The notes: generated by a model from the letters alone, not told the origin. 35,477 nucleotides of DNA from Lachnospiraceae bacterium (GCA_017938285.1 JAGBBW010000059.1:1-35477), one strand, 5' to 3'. Shown: positions 6,233 to 14,353, numbered from the stretch's first letter. Numbers and translations are program-made.

Positions 6233-6968
6233 TGGTTTGTTCCTCCTCCGTTGTATTCCTTGGGAACAGAATGGCAGCTCCGGCGGAAATCAGAACGGTT
6301 AATAATATGGTACGGATACCCTCAGACAGTCCGGAAAGCACCGGAAGATATGCGGCACAGTAGCTGGCAAAAAAGCAGACAACAATTAAACCGCAGACCA
6401 CTTTACTTTTTCTTGCCGGTGGAATAAATACTGCCAGAAACATTCCATAAAGAGCCACGCTGAAGGCACTTACCAGGCGGAGCGGCAGCAGGTTTCCGGC
6501 AATGGCTCCTAATGCCGTACCGAAAGCCCAGCAGGGAGCCGCAATCAGTACAGCACCGTAGGTATAGTAAGGGTTCAAATAACCGGGACGGGCAATGGCA
6601 ATGCCAAACAGCTCGTCTGTAATATAAAATCCCAGAAAGATCCGGTGAAAGAACGGCATATCCGGGTCAATCCTCTGGCTCATGGCACAGCTCATCAGGA
6701 GATATCTGGCATTGGCAATCAGAGTCACAAGGGCGACTTCCAGGAAAGCAGCGCTGGCGGCAATCAGGGTAAATCCGGCGTATTCCCCGGCAGAAGCATT
6801 GCACAGTGCGCTGGATAAAAAGGCCTGGAACGGTGTCAGTCCGGCATTTTTGGCGGCAATGCCCAAAGAAAAGGATACGGCAAGATAGCCAAGCCCGATG
6901 GGAATACCGTCTTTGATTCCCTTACGGAAAATGGATGTATTATGTTGGAAAGAGTATGTTTTATTCAT
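6225..6968 (-). CDS. azlC: AzlC-family branched-chain amino acid exporter
   Basis: This 247-residue polytopic membrane protein is of typical AzlC length. The family signature is visible in KDGIPIGLGYLAVSFSLGIA near the start, then GLTPFQAFLSSALCNASAGEYAG, NARYLLMSCAMSQ and FYITDELFGIA. With AzlD it exports branched-chain amino acids and analogues. Transcription probably starts at the minus-strand promoter at 7069-7097, divergent from the coiled-coil gene. The ribosome binding site is weak (AGGTG). Confidence 0.9.
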   Translation of the reverse strand: MNKTYSFQHNTSIFRKGIKDGIPIGLGYLAVSFSLGIAAKNAGLTPFQAFLSSALCNASAGEYAGFTLIAASAAFLEVALVTLIANARYLLMSCAMSQRIDPDMPFFHRIFLGFYITDELFGIAIARPGYLNPYYTYGAVLIAAPCWAFGTALGAIAGNLLPLRLVSAFSVALYGMFLAVFIPPARKSKVVCGLIVVCFFASYCAAYLPVLSGLSEGIRTILLTVLISAGAAILFPRNTTEEEQTNE

Positions 6969-7068
6969 AGTTCACCTGTTTGCATGAAGTGTATGGTTTT
7001 TCTTCTTAGCATCGTTTTATTTTTTAAGTAGTTTTTATTGTTGCTAAAAGGTTAAAACAGTCATCAAG

Positions 7069-7097
7069 ATTATAGTATTATTTTGAGAAAGGCGCAA
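7069..7097 (-). promoter_or_regulatory. Promoter of azlCD
   Basis: On the minus strand, TTGCGC (7097-7092) and TATAAT (7074-7069) are 17 bases apart. This gives a leader of about 100 bases before azlC. Confidence 0.5.
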
Positions 7098-7113
7098 GAG
7101 GAAAAGGAAAGAA

Positions 7114-7142
7114 TTGCTTTTTTTACTGATAAGAAGTATAAT
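7114..7142 (+). promoter_or_regulatory. Promoter of the coiled-coil gene
   Basis: TTGCTT (7114-7119) and TATAAT (7137-7142) are 17 bases apart. It is back to back with the azlC promoter. Confidence 0.6.
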
Positions 7143-7204
7143 ATTAGTATGGAAGCAGGAGAACTGTCGGGGTAAAACATATTTTGTAAAGAGGAGGATG
7201 TGGA

Positions 7205-7885
7205 ATGGCTATTAATAATGTATCAATGAACAGTGTAAGTCAGACAACTGTGCCAAAGGCAGATATGGAAAGCAAGACTCTTCAGAGCCAGATTGCAACA
7301 AAGCAGCAGAGTCTGAACCGGTTATCTTCGGATTCACAAAAAACAAAAGAAGAAAAAGAAAAGGAATCAGAAGAAATCCGTCAGCAGATTGAAGAATTGA
7401 ACCGCAGGCTGAAAATGCTCCAGATGGAGAAGAAAAAAGAAAGAGCAGAGCAGCTGGAAGAGCAGAAAAAGGAAAAAGAAACGGCCAGACTGTCAGAAGA
7501 ACGCAGATCAGTAAAGGAAACCGCAGAAGAAGATCTGGAAAAGGAACAGGATAAAAAAATTGTGGTGCAGGAACAGAAAGAACCAGTAGAAAAAGTCAAT
7601 GTGCCTGCGGATAAACTGCAGAAGATGCTGGCAGTAGATTCCCTGTGGCAGCAGGAGCGTCTGCAGGACCAGGTAGCAAGGAAACAGGACCGGAGAGAAG
7701 CTGCCCTTGCTGCGGAAATTAAATCAGACACCCTGCATGGAAATGATAATGAAACAAAGAAAAAAGAACTTTCAGAAATGCGTAGAAAAGAACCATTTGA
7801 TGTGAATACGCTGAATCAGCCGATAAAGAAAACATTTGTTGGTTCCGATCAGGATGATAAGGTCTATACATTAAATCATATATAA
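7205..7885 (+). CDS. Predicted coiled-coil protein of unknown function
   Basis: This 226-residue, highly charged protein is dominated by Glu, Lys, Gln and Arg between residues about 40 and 130 (for example EEIRQQIEELNRRLKMLQME), a strong coiled-coil pattern. There is no signal peptide or membrane segment, so it should be cytoplasmic unless exported by a specialised route. The N-terminal MAINNVSMNSVSQTT is Ser/Asn rich, similar in style to the N-termini of the products at 18261 and 24058 in this window. GAGGAGG precedes the ATG, and the gene has its own promoter and a strong terminator. The family is not recognised; a structural or scaffold role is only a guess. Confidence 0.75.
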   Translation: MAINNVSMNSVSQTTVPKADMESKTLQSQIATKQQSLNRLSSDSQKTKEEKEKESEEIRQQIEELNRRLKMLQMEKKKERAEQLEEQKKEKETARLSEERRSVKETAEEDLEKEQDKKIVVQEQKEPVEKVNVPADKLQKMLAVDSLWQQERLQDQVARKQDRREAALAAEIKSDTLHGNDNETKKKELSEMRRKEPFDVNTLNQPIKKTFVGSDQDDKVYTLNHI

Positions 7886-7888
7886 AAG

Positions 7889-7931
7889 AAAGCAGACTGC
7901 CGTACGGAAGGGGGTACGGTAGTCTGCTTTT
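7889..7931 (+). terminator. Strong terminator after the coiled-coil gene
   Basis: AGCAGACTGCCGTAC pairs with GTACGGTAGTCTGCT over 15 positions with one wobble, followed by TTTT. Confidence 0.85.
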
Positions 7932-7952
7932 GTATACAGAATGATAAATAGC

Positions 7953-7981
7953 TTGAAAAAGTTTAAGCATAATGTTAAAAT
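7953..7981 (+). promoter_or_regulatory. Promoter of pncA-pncB
   Basis: TTGAAA (7953-7958) and TAAAAT (7976-7981) are 17 bases apart and lie about 60 bases before the pncA start. Confidence 0.6.
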
Positions 7982-8041
7982 TTAAACAAAGTATCAGTTG
8001 CAGAAAACTTAAGCAGGACAGAAAATGAAGGAGGCAGGCGG

Positions 8042-8569
8042 ATGAAGTATTTGATTGTTGTGGATATGCAGAATGATTTTATCACAGGAAGTCTTGGGAC
8101 ACCGGAGGCAGAGCAGATTCTTCCTAAGGTGGAAGAAAAGGTAAGAAATTTTAAAGGAACGGTGATGTATACGAAAGATACCCATACCAGCGACTATCTG
8201 AATACCCAGGAAGGAAAGAATCTTCCGGTAGAACATTGTATTGAGGGTACAGAGGGCTGGCAGCTGTCTGGTGGACTGGAGAAATTGAGCGAAGGCTGCC
8301 GGGTATTCTGCAAGCCAACCTTTGGAAGTATGGAGCTGGCAGAAGAGTTAAAGAAGCTTCATGTGGAAAATCCGATAGAAGAAATAGAACTCTGTGGATT
8401 ATGCACGGACATCTGCGTGATTTCCAATGCCCTGGTGTTAAAGGCTAATCTGCCGGAGGTACTGGTTTCCGTGGACGCCTCCTGCTGTGCCGGGGTAACA
8501 CCGGAGAGCCACAAAAATGCACTGGCTGCGATGAAAATGTGCCAGGTGACGGTAAGAGGAGAAGAATAA
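8042..8569 (+). CDS. pncA: Nicotinamidase / isochorismatase-family cysteine hydrolase
   Basis: This 175-residue cytoplasmic enzyme is predicted to hydrolyse nicotinamide to nicotinate and ammonia. The family triad is visible: Asp8 in VVDMQNDF, Lys91 in FCKPTF and Cys125 in LCGLCTDICV. Candidate metal ligands are Asp46 and His48 (KDTHTSDY) and His65. It lacks the long insertions of larger PncA proteins but keeps the CGLCTDICV motif characteristic of nicotinamidases. AAGGAGG precedes the ATG. The nicotinate phosphoribosyltransferase gene follows after 70 bases, which supports a role in NAD salvage rather than isochorismate chemistry. Confidence 0.87.
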   Translation: MKYLIVVDMQNDFITGSLGTPEAEQILPKVEEKVRNFKGTVMYTKDTHTSDYLNTQEGKNLPVEHCIEGTEGWQLSGGLEKLSEGCRVFCKPTFGSMELAEELKKLHVENPIEEIELCGLCTDICVISNALVLKANLPEVLVSVDASCCAGVTPESHKNALAAMKMCQVTVRGEE

Positions 8570-8582
8570 ATTTATAGTAGAA

Positions 8583-8613
8583 ACGTAACTATGAAGATAC
8601 TGAATAGTTACGT
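8583..8613. repeat. Short palindromic repeat, GTAACTAT family
   Basis: ACGTAACTAT (8583-8592) and ATAGTTACGT (8604-8613) are perfect inverted arms around an 11-base loop, located between pncA and pncB. The right part, CTGAATAGTTACGT, recurs exactly at 24118-24131 in a longer palindrome. It is likely a dispersed palindromic element or a local transcript-processing hairpin. Confidence 0.7.
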
Positions 8614-8639
8614 AGAAAAGTAAGAAATGAGGGCAAACC

Positions 8640-10091
8640 ATGAGCACACAATTTAATGAAAGAAATATTTCCATGGTCATGGATATGTATGAACTGACCA
8701 TGACCAACGGCTACTTAAACAAAGGCTTTCAGGATACGATGGTAGCTTTTGATGTGTTTTACCGCAAAAATCCGGATAATGCCGGCTTTGCTATTTTTGC
8801 AGGTCTGGAGCAGGTAATTGAGTATATTCAGAACCTGCACTTTTCGGAGGCAGATGTGGAGTATCTCCGCTCCAGAAATCTGTTTACAGAGGAATTTTTA
8901 CAGTACTTATTAAACTTTAAGTTCCGAGGGGACATCTATGCCATGCCGGAAGGTACAGTCATGTTCCCGAATGAGCCGATTATGACCGTGGTGGCACCTC
9001 TGGTGGATGCCCAGCTCATTGAAACGGCAGTTCTTCTGGAAATCAACCACCAGTCCCTGATTGCCACTAAAACGAACCGCATTGTGCGCTCTGCCAAGGG
9101 CAAACCAGTCTCCGACTTTGGGGCAAGACGTGCCCATAACGTGGACGCTGCCGTGTATGGAGCCAGGGCAGCATATATCGGCGGTGCTGCCGGTACAGCC
9201 ACGGTGCTGGCAGGCCAGATGTTTGGCATTCCGATTTCCGGCACCATGGCACACAGCTGGGTGATGTCCTTTGAAAATGAATATGAAGCATTTAAGGCAT
9301 ATGCGGAAAGTTATCCAAATGCCACAGTGCTTCTGGTGGATACATATGATGTATTAAAGAGCGGTGTGCCAAATGCCATCCGTGTGGCAAAGGAAATCCT
9401 GGAACCGCAGGGTGCCCGTCTGAAGGGAATCCGTCTGGATTCCGGCGACCTTTCCTACCTTTCCAAGGAAGCAAGAAAGCAGCTGGATGAAGCCGGTCTT
9501 ACGGATTGTATTATTGTGGCTTCCAACGGTCTGGACGAATATACCATCAATTCCCTGAACCGCCAGGGGGCACTGATTGACAGCTACGGTGTTGGTGAAA
9601 AGCTGATTACTTCTTCCACCAATCCGGTGTTTGGTGCGGTATATAAGCTGGTAGCAGTGCAGAAAAATGGAGAGTTCCAGCCAAAGATTAAGATTTCTGA
9701 AACCGTGGAGAAGATTACAAATCCGGGCATTAAGGAGCTGTACCGTGTGTATGACAAGGATGGCAAGGCAGTGGCAGATTACCTGACCGTAAAAGGTGAA
9801 AAAATCGACGCTTCTGCTCCGGTACGCTATGTGGACCCGTTAAAATACTGGAAGAACCGCAGTTTTGAAGACTGTACGTTTAAAGCACTGCACCAGCAGA
9901 TTTTTAAAGCCGGTGAACTGGTTTACGAGCTGCCGAAGCTGGAGGATATCCGCAGTTATGTAAGACACCAGCTGGACAATGAAATCTGGCAGGAGGAGCA
10001 GCGTTTCGAGAATTCCCACCCACATTACCTGGATATGAGTCCGGCGATGTTCGAACTGAAGATGGGCCTGCTGCATGAATGCAGTAAATAG
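8640..10091 (+). CDS. pncB: Nicotinate phosphoribosyltransferase
   Basis: This 483-residue cytoplasmic enzyme condenses nicotinate with PRPP, with ATP hydrolysis, to nicotinate mononucleotide. The family motifs are clear: an N-terminal MDMYELTMTNGYLNKG, FGARRAHNVDAAVYGARAAY, the GTMAHSWVMSF segment with the regulatory His, and IRLDSGDLSYLSKEARKQL with VASNGLDEYTI in the barrel. The length is normal for the clostridial form. It follows pncA in the same orientation, so nicotinamide is turned into nicotinate and then into the NAD precursor. The palindrome in the intergenic gap may modulate the relative expression of the two genes. Confidence 0.94.
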   Translation: MSTQFNERNISMVMDMYELTMTNGYLNKGFQDTMVAFDVFYRKNPDNAGFAIFAGLEQVIEYIQNLHFSEADVEYLRSRNLFTEEFLQYLLNFKFRGDIYAMPEGTVMFPNEPIMTVVAPLVDAQLIETAVLLEINHQSLIATKTNRIVRSAKGKPVSDFGARRAHNVDAAVYGARAAYIGGAAGTATVLAGQMFGIPISGTMAHSWVMSFENEYEAFKAYAESYPNATVLLVDTYDVLKSGVPNAIRVAKEILEPQGARLKGIRLDSGDLSYLSKEARKQLDEAGLTDCIIVASNGLDEYTINSLNRQGALIDSYGVGEKLITSSTNPVFGAVYKLVAVQKNGEFQPKIKISETVEKITNPGIKELYRVYDKDGKAVADYLTVKGEKIDASAPVRYVDPLKYWKNRSFEDCTFKALHQQIFKAGELVYELPKLEDIRSYVRHQLDNEIWQEEQRFENSHPHYLDMSPAMFELKMGLLHECSK

Positions 10092-10126
10092 TCAGGGAAA
10101 CGGATGGCAGAACAGGAGAAGAAGAG

Positions 10127-10801
10127 ATGACATTCGAGGAACTTCAACAGTTTAATGCAGTAAGTAAAAAGAATTATGTTTTTCCACAGTACGATTTGAG
10201 GAAAAAGGAAACCGGAATGACGCTGTATTTTAATAACGAAGGTGATGTTATTATTGCCGGGACGGTGGACAATTATGTATTCTGGCTGTCTGCTACAAAA
10301 ACAGAAGATCTGGCATTAAATGAGGAAATTTTTAACCGTATTGACAGCGGAAAACTGGTGCGTGTGTCCTGGCTGCATAAGGCACTTCCGGCACTGGATC
10401 TGGCTTACGAAGATCTGGCAGGATATTATATGGTAAGGCTGAAACGTTCCCAGAAGGAAGGTATGGCATGGGAAACACCATTTGGACATTATTATGGCAC
10501 CGACCAGGCAGAACGGAACGGTTCCTTTTTTGCGAAAGATGTAAAGGGCTTTGTAAGTGAAGTGAATAAGCGGTGTGAGGTCCGGGAATGTGGCGGAAGA
10601 TATGCGGACATTCTGAAAAGTTATGCGGATACACTGAACAGGGCAGAAGAATACGATACTACTGTGCAGACGATACAGAACCTGCTAAATGCAGAGGATT
10701 ACCTCTGTATTTCTGAAAGGGAAGAAGTGCGCAGGCTGTATGTGGAATGCTGTGCAAGATGCAGTGCGCTGTACAACAGGTATATGACGGAGGCAAGATA
10801 G
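10127..10801 (+). CDS. Conserved-looking protein of unknown function
   Basis: This 224-residue protein has no signal peptide and no membrane segment. The N-terminal half has alternating hydrophobic beta-strand patterns (MTLYFNNEGDVIIAGTVDNYVFWL). The C-terminal half is helical and carries a cysteine-rich tail (VECCARCSALYNRY). I do not recognise the family. GGAGAAG precedes the ATG. It lies 35 bases after pncB and 46 bases before the MotA/FliG-like gene, all in the same direction, so it may be co-transcribed with either. Base and codon use resemble the neighbours, which argues against recent transfer. Confidence 0.75.
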   Translation: MTFEELQQFNAVSKKNYVFPQYDLRKKETGMTLYFNNEGDVIIAGTVDNYVFWLSATKTEDLALNEEIFNRIDSGKLVRVSWLHKALPALDLAYEDLAGYYMVRLKRSQKEGMAWETPFGHYYGTDQAERNGSFFAKDVKGFVSEVNKRCEVRECGGRYADILKSYADTLNRAEEYDTTVQTIQNLLNAEDYLCISEREEVRRLYVECCARCSALYNRYMTEAR

Positions 10802-10847
10802 GACGGATAAGGTAGTTGTATTTTTACTGGAACAGGAGGCGTAAATT

Positions 10848-11660
10848 ATGTCAGAGTCATTTAGCAGTATCATTTTAGGAAAGGCAAAGAATCATCTTCT
10901 GGAAGGAGAAAAACCAAGAGAACAGAATCTTGCAGCAGTCATTCATGTGCTCCAGCAAATTTTGAAAGCCAGTGCAACGGCCAGAAAAGAAGGACTGCTG
11001 GCGCTGGAAGAGTATGCAAATGAAAGCAGGTCAGGAGGAACCTTTGCGGATTTGTTTCTGGCGGATGCACTGCTGTTCATTGTAGATGGTACAGAACCGG
11101 AGTTATTAAAGAAAATTCTGACAAACAGAATTCTGGTTCAGGGACCGGATACACTGGAAGGATATTTATGTTATATCATCCTGGAAGGCAGTCTTTACAT
11201 TCAGGCAGGAGAAAATCCAAGACTGATAGAAGAGATTATGTACAGTTATATTCCAGCTTCCCTGAAAGGAAGGATCTCTAAAGTGATACGGCAGGAGCAG
11301 GAAGAATTATCAGAGACATATAAACAGCGTATGGTAGAGAAATGGAATGCTTACCAGCCGGCAGCGACAGACAATCCATTTATTGGTCTGTTCGAAGAAA
11401 AAATGAAGTTTTATTCTGACAGGGAAATTCAGCGTATTCTCCGGGAAGTGGAGTTCAAAGAGCTTGGAACTGTGCTGGCGTACTGCAGTCAGGAAGTGAA
11501 GAACAGGATATCAGACAATCTGACCGACAACGTGAAAGCAAATCTGATGGACAGCATGTGGTATGTCACAGAGTCGGATCTGACTCCTGCACTGAATTGT
11601 ATGCTCCGGGCAATCAATAAGCTGGCAGACTATGGGGAAATCAGGGATAAGGATGCATAG
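10848..11660 (+). CDS. Soluble protein with MotA-like and FliG C-terminal-like segments
   Basis: This 270-residue protein lacks membrane segments. Residues about 38-92 (ASATARKEGLLALEEYANE, then FIVDGTEPELLKKIL) closely follow the cytoplasmic signature of MotA stators (ARrdGlLALE ... vDGtdpelI). Residues about 190-265 (DREIQRILREVEFKELGTVL, SQEVKNRISDNL, INKLADYGEI) follow the FliG torque-helix domain (iqkvLreVd..dLa.AL, seevr..i..Nms, lae.GeI). In flagella these two surfaces touch each other. Here they seem joined in one soluble protein with no flagellar genes in the window. AGGAGG precedes the ATG, and the 63-bp repeat downstream supplies a terminator. The role is unknown; the resemblance is by eye and needs profile searches. 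Confidence 0.6.
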   Translation: MSESFSSIILGKAKNHLLEGEKPREQNLAAVIHVLQQILKASATARKEGLLALEEYANESRSGGTFADLFLADALLFIVDGTEPELLKKILTNRILVQGPDTLEGYLCYIILEGSLYIQAGENPRLIEEIMYSYIPASLKGRISKVIRQEQEELSETYKQRMVEKWNAYQPAATDNPFIGLFEEKMKFYSDREIQRILREVEFKELGTVLAYCSQEVKNRISDNLTDNVKANLMDSMWYVTESDLTPALNCMLRAINKLADYGEIRDKDA

Positions 11661-11673
11661 AAGGATAATTTTA

Positions 11674-11698
11674 GGGAAGCAATGAATCAGTGTTTCCT
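11674..11698. repeat. Short imperfect palindromic element (copy 1)
   Basis: GGGAAGCAATGAATCAGTG followed by TTTCC is a near palindrome of about 24 bases. Aligned with the second copy of the 63-bp repeat, it appears inserted after TTTTAG: copy 2 reads TTTTAGAAAGAATGG, while copy 1 has TTTTAG, the palindrome, then AAAGAATGG. Relatives are at 13917-13935 and 34117-34142. Confidence 0.6.
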
Positions 11699-11699
11699 C

Positions 11700-11762
11700 A
11701 GAAAGAATGGGACAGAAACAGGCTAAAGAGAGAGAAGGGCTGTTTCTGTCCTATATTTATTA
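11700..11762 (+). repeat. 63-bp direct repeat with terminator hairpin (copy 1)
   Basis: Identical to 14211-14273 at 61 of 63 positions. It contains GGACAGAAACAG (11710-11721) and CTGTTTCTGTCC (11740-11751), a perfect 12-bp stem followed by a T-rich stretch. It probably terminates the transcript of the MotA/FliG-like gene. Confidence 0.85.
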
Positions 11763-11807
11763 GCAAAAAAAGAAAATAAAAAAGTTAGTGTATGCATATG
11801 AAATTTC

Positions 11808-11816
11808 TGTTATAAT
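11808..11816 (+). promoter_or_regulatory. Extended -10 promoter of the ATPase gene
   Basis: TGTTATAAT is a perfect extended -10 (TGnTATAAT). No good -35 is seen at the usual distance, consistent with extended -10 promoters. Confidence 0.5.
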
Positions 11817-11868
11817 ATGTTCTTGTAATAGGGAAAGATAGATAGCAAAATGTGGGGAGGAGAATAAA

Positions 11869-13125
11869 GTGATTAATAAATTTTCTTGTCATAATTTTCG
11901 AAATATAAATGCAGATAATTTAGAATTTGAAAAAATCAATATTTTAATCGGACCTAATAATTCAGGAAAAAGTAATTTCATAAAAGCGATAACTTTTTTC
12001 TCTGAAATGTTAAAAAATTCCGGGGAAGGAAATTTGAAATCTGCGTTTTTAAATGCAGTTGCACGTAATGGCTGGGAACATTCATTATATAAGCATGCTG
12101 ATCCGGATGCTCCAATTGATTTTACATGGGAAATTTGCCTGAATGGTGAGCCGGTACGATATAAATTTTCATTTGGAGTAGGAAGTACTGTTGAAAAATG
12201 TAATATTGTTTTGGAAGAATTGAGTTCAGCTGAACCCAAAATGGGATATGACAGGGAGTTTAATTATTTTAGATGTCATGATCATAAAATTGGGTTGGGC
12301 AATTTTTCAACAGCAATAAAGGTCGGGGCAAAAAATCGTAGATTAGCCTTTGAAGTAGATAGCAAAGAAACTTTAATTATGCAATTTAAAGATATTCTTT
12401 TGAAAAATCAGAATATTTATGGGAATGAATTAATACGTGTAAATATTGCACAATTATTATATGAGTTGCAAAAGTATTTTGAGGGCTTTAGCGTTTATAC
12501 CAGTGCACAGTTTGAGTCTGGTAAATTGCGGGAGCCGGTTAATATGAAGGCTGTAGATGATTCTTTGAATAAGAATGCGTCTAATTTTACAAATGTATTT
12601 AATAGGTACAAATCGGAAGATGTATTTTGGAAAATTAATTTTGAAAAAAAATTAAAAGAACTGATTCCAAATCTACAAATGGCAGATACTGTAAATGCAT
12701 ATGATAAATTGATTTTTAAGATGGTATATGACGAGGAACAGTATGATTTATCTGATGTATCGGAAGGTACACTGAAAGGGTTGATATTGAATATGTTAAT
12801 CAATATGCCAATGAAAAATCAGCGGACATTATTAGCTATTGATGAACCGGAAACTAATTTACATCCAGCGTGGCAAAAAGTTATAGGTAATTGGATACAA
12901 ACGGCGGATACGTTTAGTCAGTGCTTTATAAGTACACATTCACCGGACTTTTTGGATGTATTTACGGAAGAATTCAAAAGAGAGAAAGTAGCTGTTTTTG
13001 TCTTTGGAAACAATGATACAATTAAAAAAATACAATATAGAGATATTGTGGACGAGTTAGGGGAATGGGAACTTGGTGATTTGTATAGGACAAATGATCC
13101 TGCACTGGGGGGATGGCCATGGTAA
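11869..13125 (+). CDS. OLD/AAA-type ATPase, probable defence or mobile-element gene
   Basis: This 418-residue protein has an ABC/SMC-like ATPase core split by an insertion. The Walker A GPNNSGKS lies at 28-35 after FRNI, a typical AAA_21/OLD start. A signature-like LSDVSEGTLKGLI, the Walker B LLAIDEPETNLHP and the H-switch ISTHSPDFLD lie in the last third. The start is GTG behind GGGGAGGAG. A second gene begins inside its last codons, as in two-gene ATPase plus TOPRIM-type systems related to OLD nucleases. That partner is frameshifted here, so the pair may be inactive. The gene is AT richer than its surroundings and sits among repeats, which suggests horizontal gain. The antiphage role is inferred from family habits. 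Confidence 0.8.
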   Translation: MINKFSCHNFRNINADNLEFEKINILIGPNNSGKSNFIKAITFFSEMLKNSGEGNLKSAFLNAVARNGWEHSLYKHADPDAPIDFTWEICLNGEPVRYKFSFGVGSTVEKCNIVLEELSSAEPKMGYDREFNYFRCHDHKIGLGNFSTAIKVGAKNRRLAFEVDSKETLIMQFKDILLKNQNIYGNELIRVNIAQLLYELQKYFEGFSVYTSAQFESGKLREPVNMKAVDDSLNKNASNFTNVFNRYKSEDVFWKINFEKKLKELIPNLQMADTVNAYDKLIFKMVYDEEQYDLSDVSEGTLKGLILNMLINMPMKNQRTLLAIDEPETNLHPAWQKVIGNWIQTADTFSQCFISTHSPDFLDVFTEEFKREKVAVFVFGNNDTIKKIQYRDIVDELGEWELGDLYRTNDPALGGWPW

Positions 13126-13651
13126 ATAGAATAGCATGTTTTTTGACCTGTGGATACACGGAAGCAGGTGCCATGCAGTATTTCTTGAAGAAAATAAACG
13201 ACAATTATGATTATAAGCAATACCTGCCGAATAAAACTATAAAGAAAAAAGGGGATTCTAAACGTATATCTTCTGATATAAGCGGTCTTACTGGAGAGGC
13301 ATTGTTTGAGAAAATCTATAGTATTTTAGGAAAGTACAGGGATGAAATCTCAAAGTGCAAAGCGGTTTTAATAGAAGATGATTTGGATGGTTTGAAGGCA
13401 GCTATATTAAATTAAGTGACAAACTTATTGAAGCGATACAGTCGGGAATAAAGGAACATATTAGTGAGGTGAAAAATGCAAATTCTGAATATGTAAAACA
13501 GATTGTAGAATCCAGAGATTTGTATTATTCAAAGAAATTGCATGGGGACAGGATGTTACGGAATATTAAGCCGGATATTGTTACTGACAAGTGCCGTAAA
13601 TATTTTGGGAGTACATATAATCAAATCCTTAGTGCGGAATTGTACAGTTGA
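13113..13651 (+). pseudogene. Frameshifted partner of the ATPase (TOPRIM/DUF4276-like)
   Basis: The first frame (13113-13415, 100 residues) begins ACFLTCGYTEAGAMQYFLKK and reaches AVLIEDDLDG before stopping. The acidic TE and EDDLD motifs are reminiscent of TOPRIM-like or DUF4276 partners of OLD-type ATPases. The reading then continues without a stop in another frame from about 13382 to 13651 (SYIKLSDKLIEAIQSGIKEH ... FGSTYNQILSAELYS). A one-base loss, or two-base gain, between 13382 and 13412 would explain the break. Joined, the product would be about 178 residues. It overlaps the end of the ATPase gene by 13 bases, so the two were translationally coupled. A sequencing error is the alternative to a true pseudogene. 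Confidence 0.6.
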
Positions 13652-13916
13652 TCTCAAATTGTATTTAGGAGATTGGAAATTTATGTATACAGCAGTAGAA
13701 GAATTATGTAATGAAGAAAAAAGAGTGACACTAAGAGGGGTATTGTATCAGTGTTACTCTGTGAAAGAATATGAGAACAGCCGGATTATGTCAGAACCTC
13801 AAAAATTGGTTGTTCAAGATACTATGTCAGTCAGAACACTGGAGGATATGGATAAAGCAATGAGCAATTTTAAAATGGGTGGTGTATCGCCGGCAATAGA
13901 GTTATCTGGTTTCTGA
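13647..13916 (+). pseudogene. Open fragment of unknown origin
   Basis: After the partner gene stops, another frame stays open for about 89 codons (LGDWKFMYTAVEELCNEEKR ... GVSPAIELSGF). It has no convincing start or ribosome binding site. The stop codon lies within the palindromic element at 13913-13929, as if a gene end had been cut by an insertion. The family is not recognised. It could be the tail of a decayed gene from the same island. Confidence 0.4.
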
Positions 13917-13935
13917 GGAAACACTGATTAATTCC
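13913..13935. repeat. Palindromic element end (copy 2)
   Basis: CTGAGGAAACACTGATT (13913-13929) is the exact reverse complement of 11685-11701. With the following AATTCC it also forms a GGAA...TTCC near palindrome like the copies at 11674 and 34117. Confidence 0.65.
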
Positions 13936-14353
13936 TTAGAAGCCTCCGGCGGATTGCACGAATTTGCAGTAGAAATGGTAAAAGAATTGCTTTAAATAAG
14001 CAGTTCCAGTGGAAAAGAAAAAAATCTTAAGAAAAATCATAAGGAAATAAAGAGGTTGTTTCATGTAATTTATTATGATTTTTCACGACTCTGCAAATCG
14101 CATAGAATCAAGGAATTTGCCAAGTTGAGTATGGTATATAATCCTTTATGGTGTATTAAGAAAATACGAAAATTGGTGTAGTGCTGGTGTAGTTGCGATA
14201 GAATGGTTTTAGAAAGAATGGGACAGAAACAGGCTAATGAGAGAGAAGGGCTGTTTCTGTCCTATCTTTATTAATGAAACAAGAGAATCGAACTTTTGTT
14301 CTGTACAATTTGCGGATTGTGTGTTATGCTTATTATGAAACTAATAAAAGAAT
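13917..14353. other. Non-coding stretch with decayed repeats
   Basis: There is no supported gene here. The stretch contains the palindromic element end (13913-13935), A/T-rich sequence with stop codons in all frames, and the second 63-bp repeat (14211-14273). TGCAAATCGCATAGAATC near 14093 echoes the GGATTGCACGAATTTGCAG at 13952, suggesting overlapping remnants of small mobile elements. Confidence 0.5.
14211..14273 (+). repeat. 63-bp direct repeat with terminator hairpin (copy 2)
   Basis: Matches 11700-11762 with two substitutions. The same 12-bp stem, GGACAGAAACAG / CTGTTTCTGTCC, is at 14221-14232 and 14251-14262. The two copies bracket the ATPase island. Confidence 0.85.

Noticed and set aside
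13370-13420. Programmed ribosomal frameshift in the ATPase partner gene
   Set aside because: There is no slippery heptamer or downstream structure at the overlap; decay or a sequencing error is simpler.
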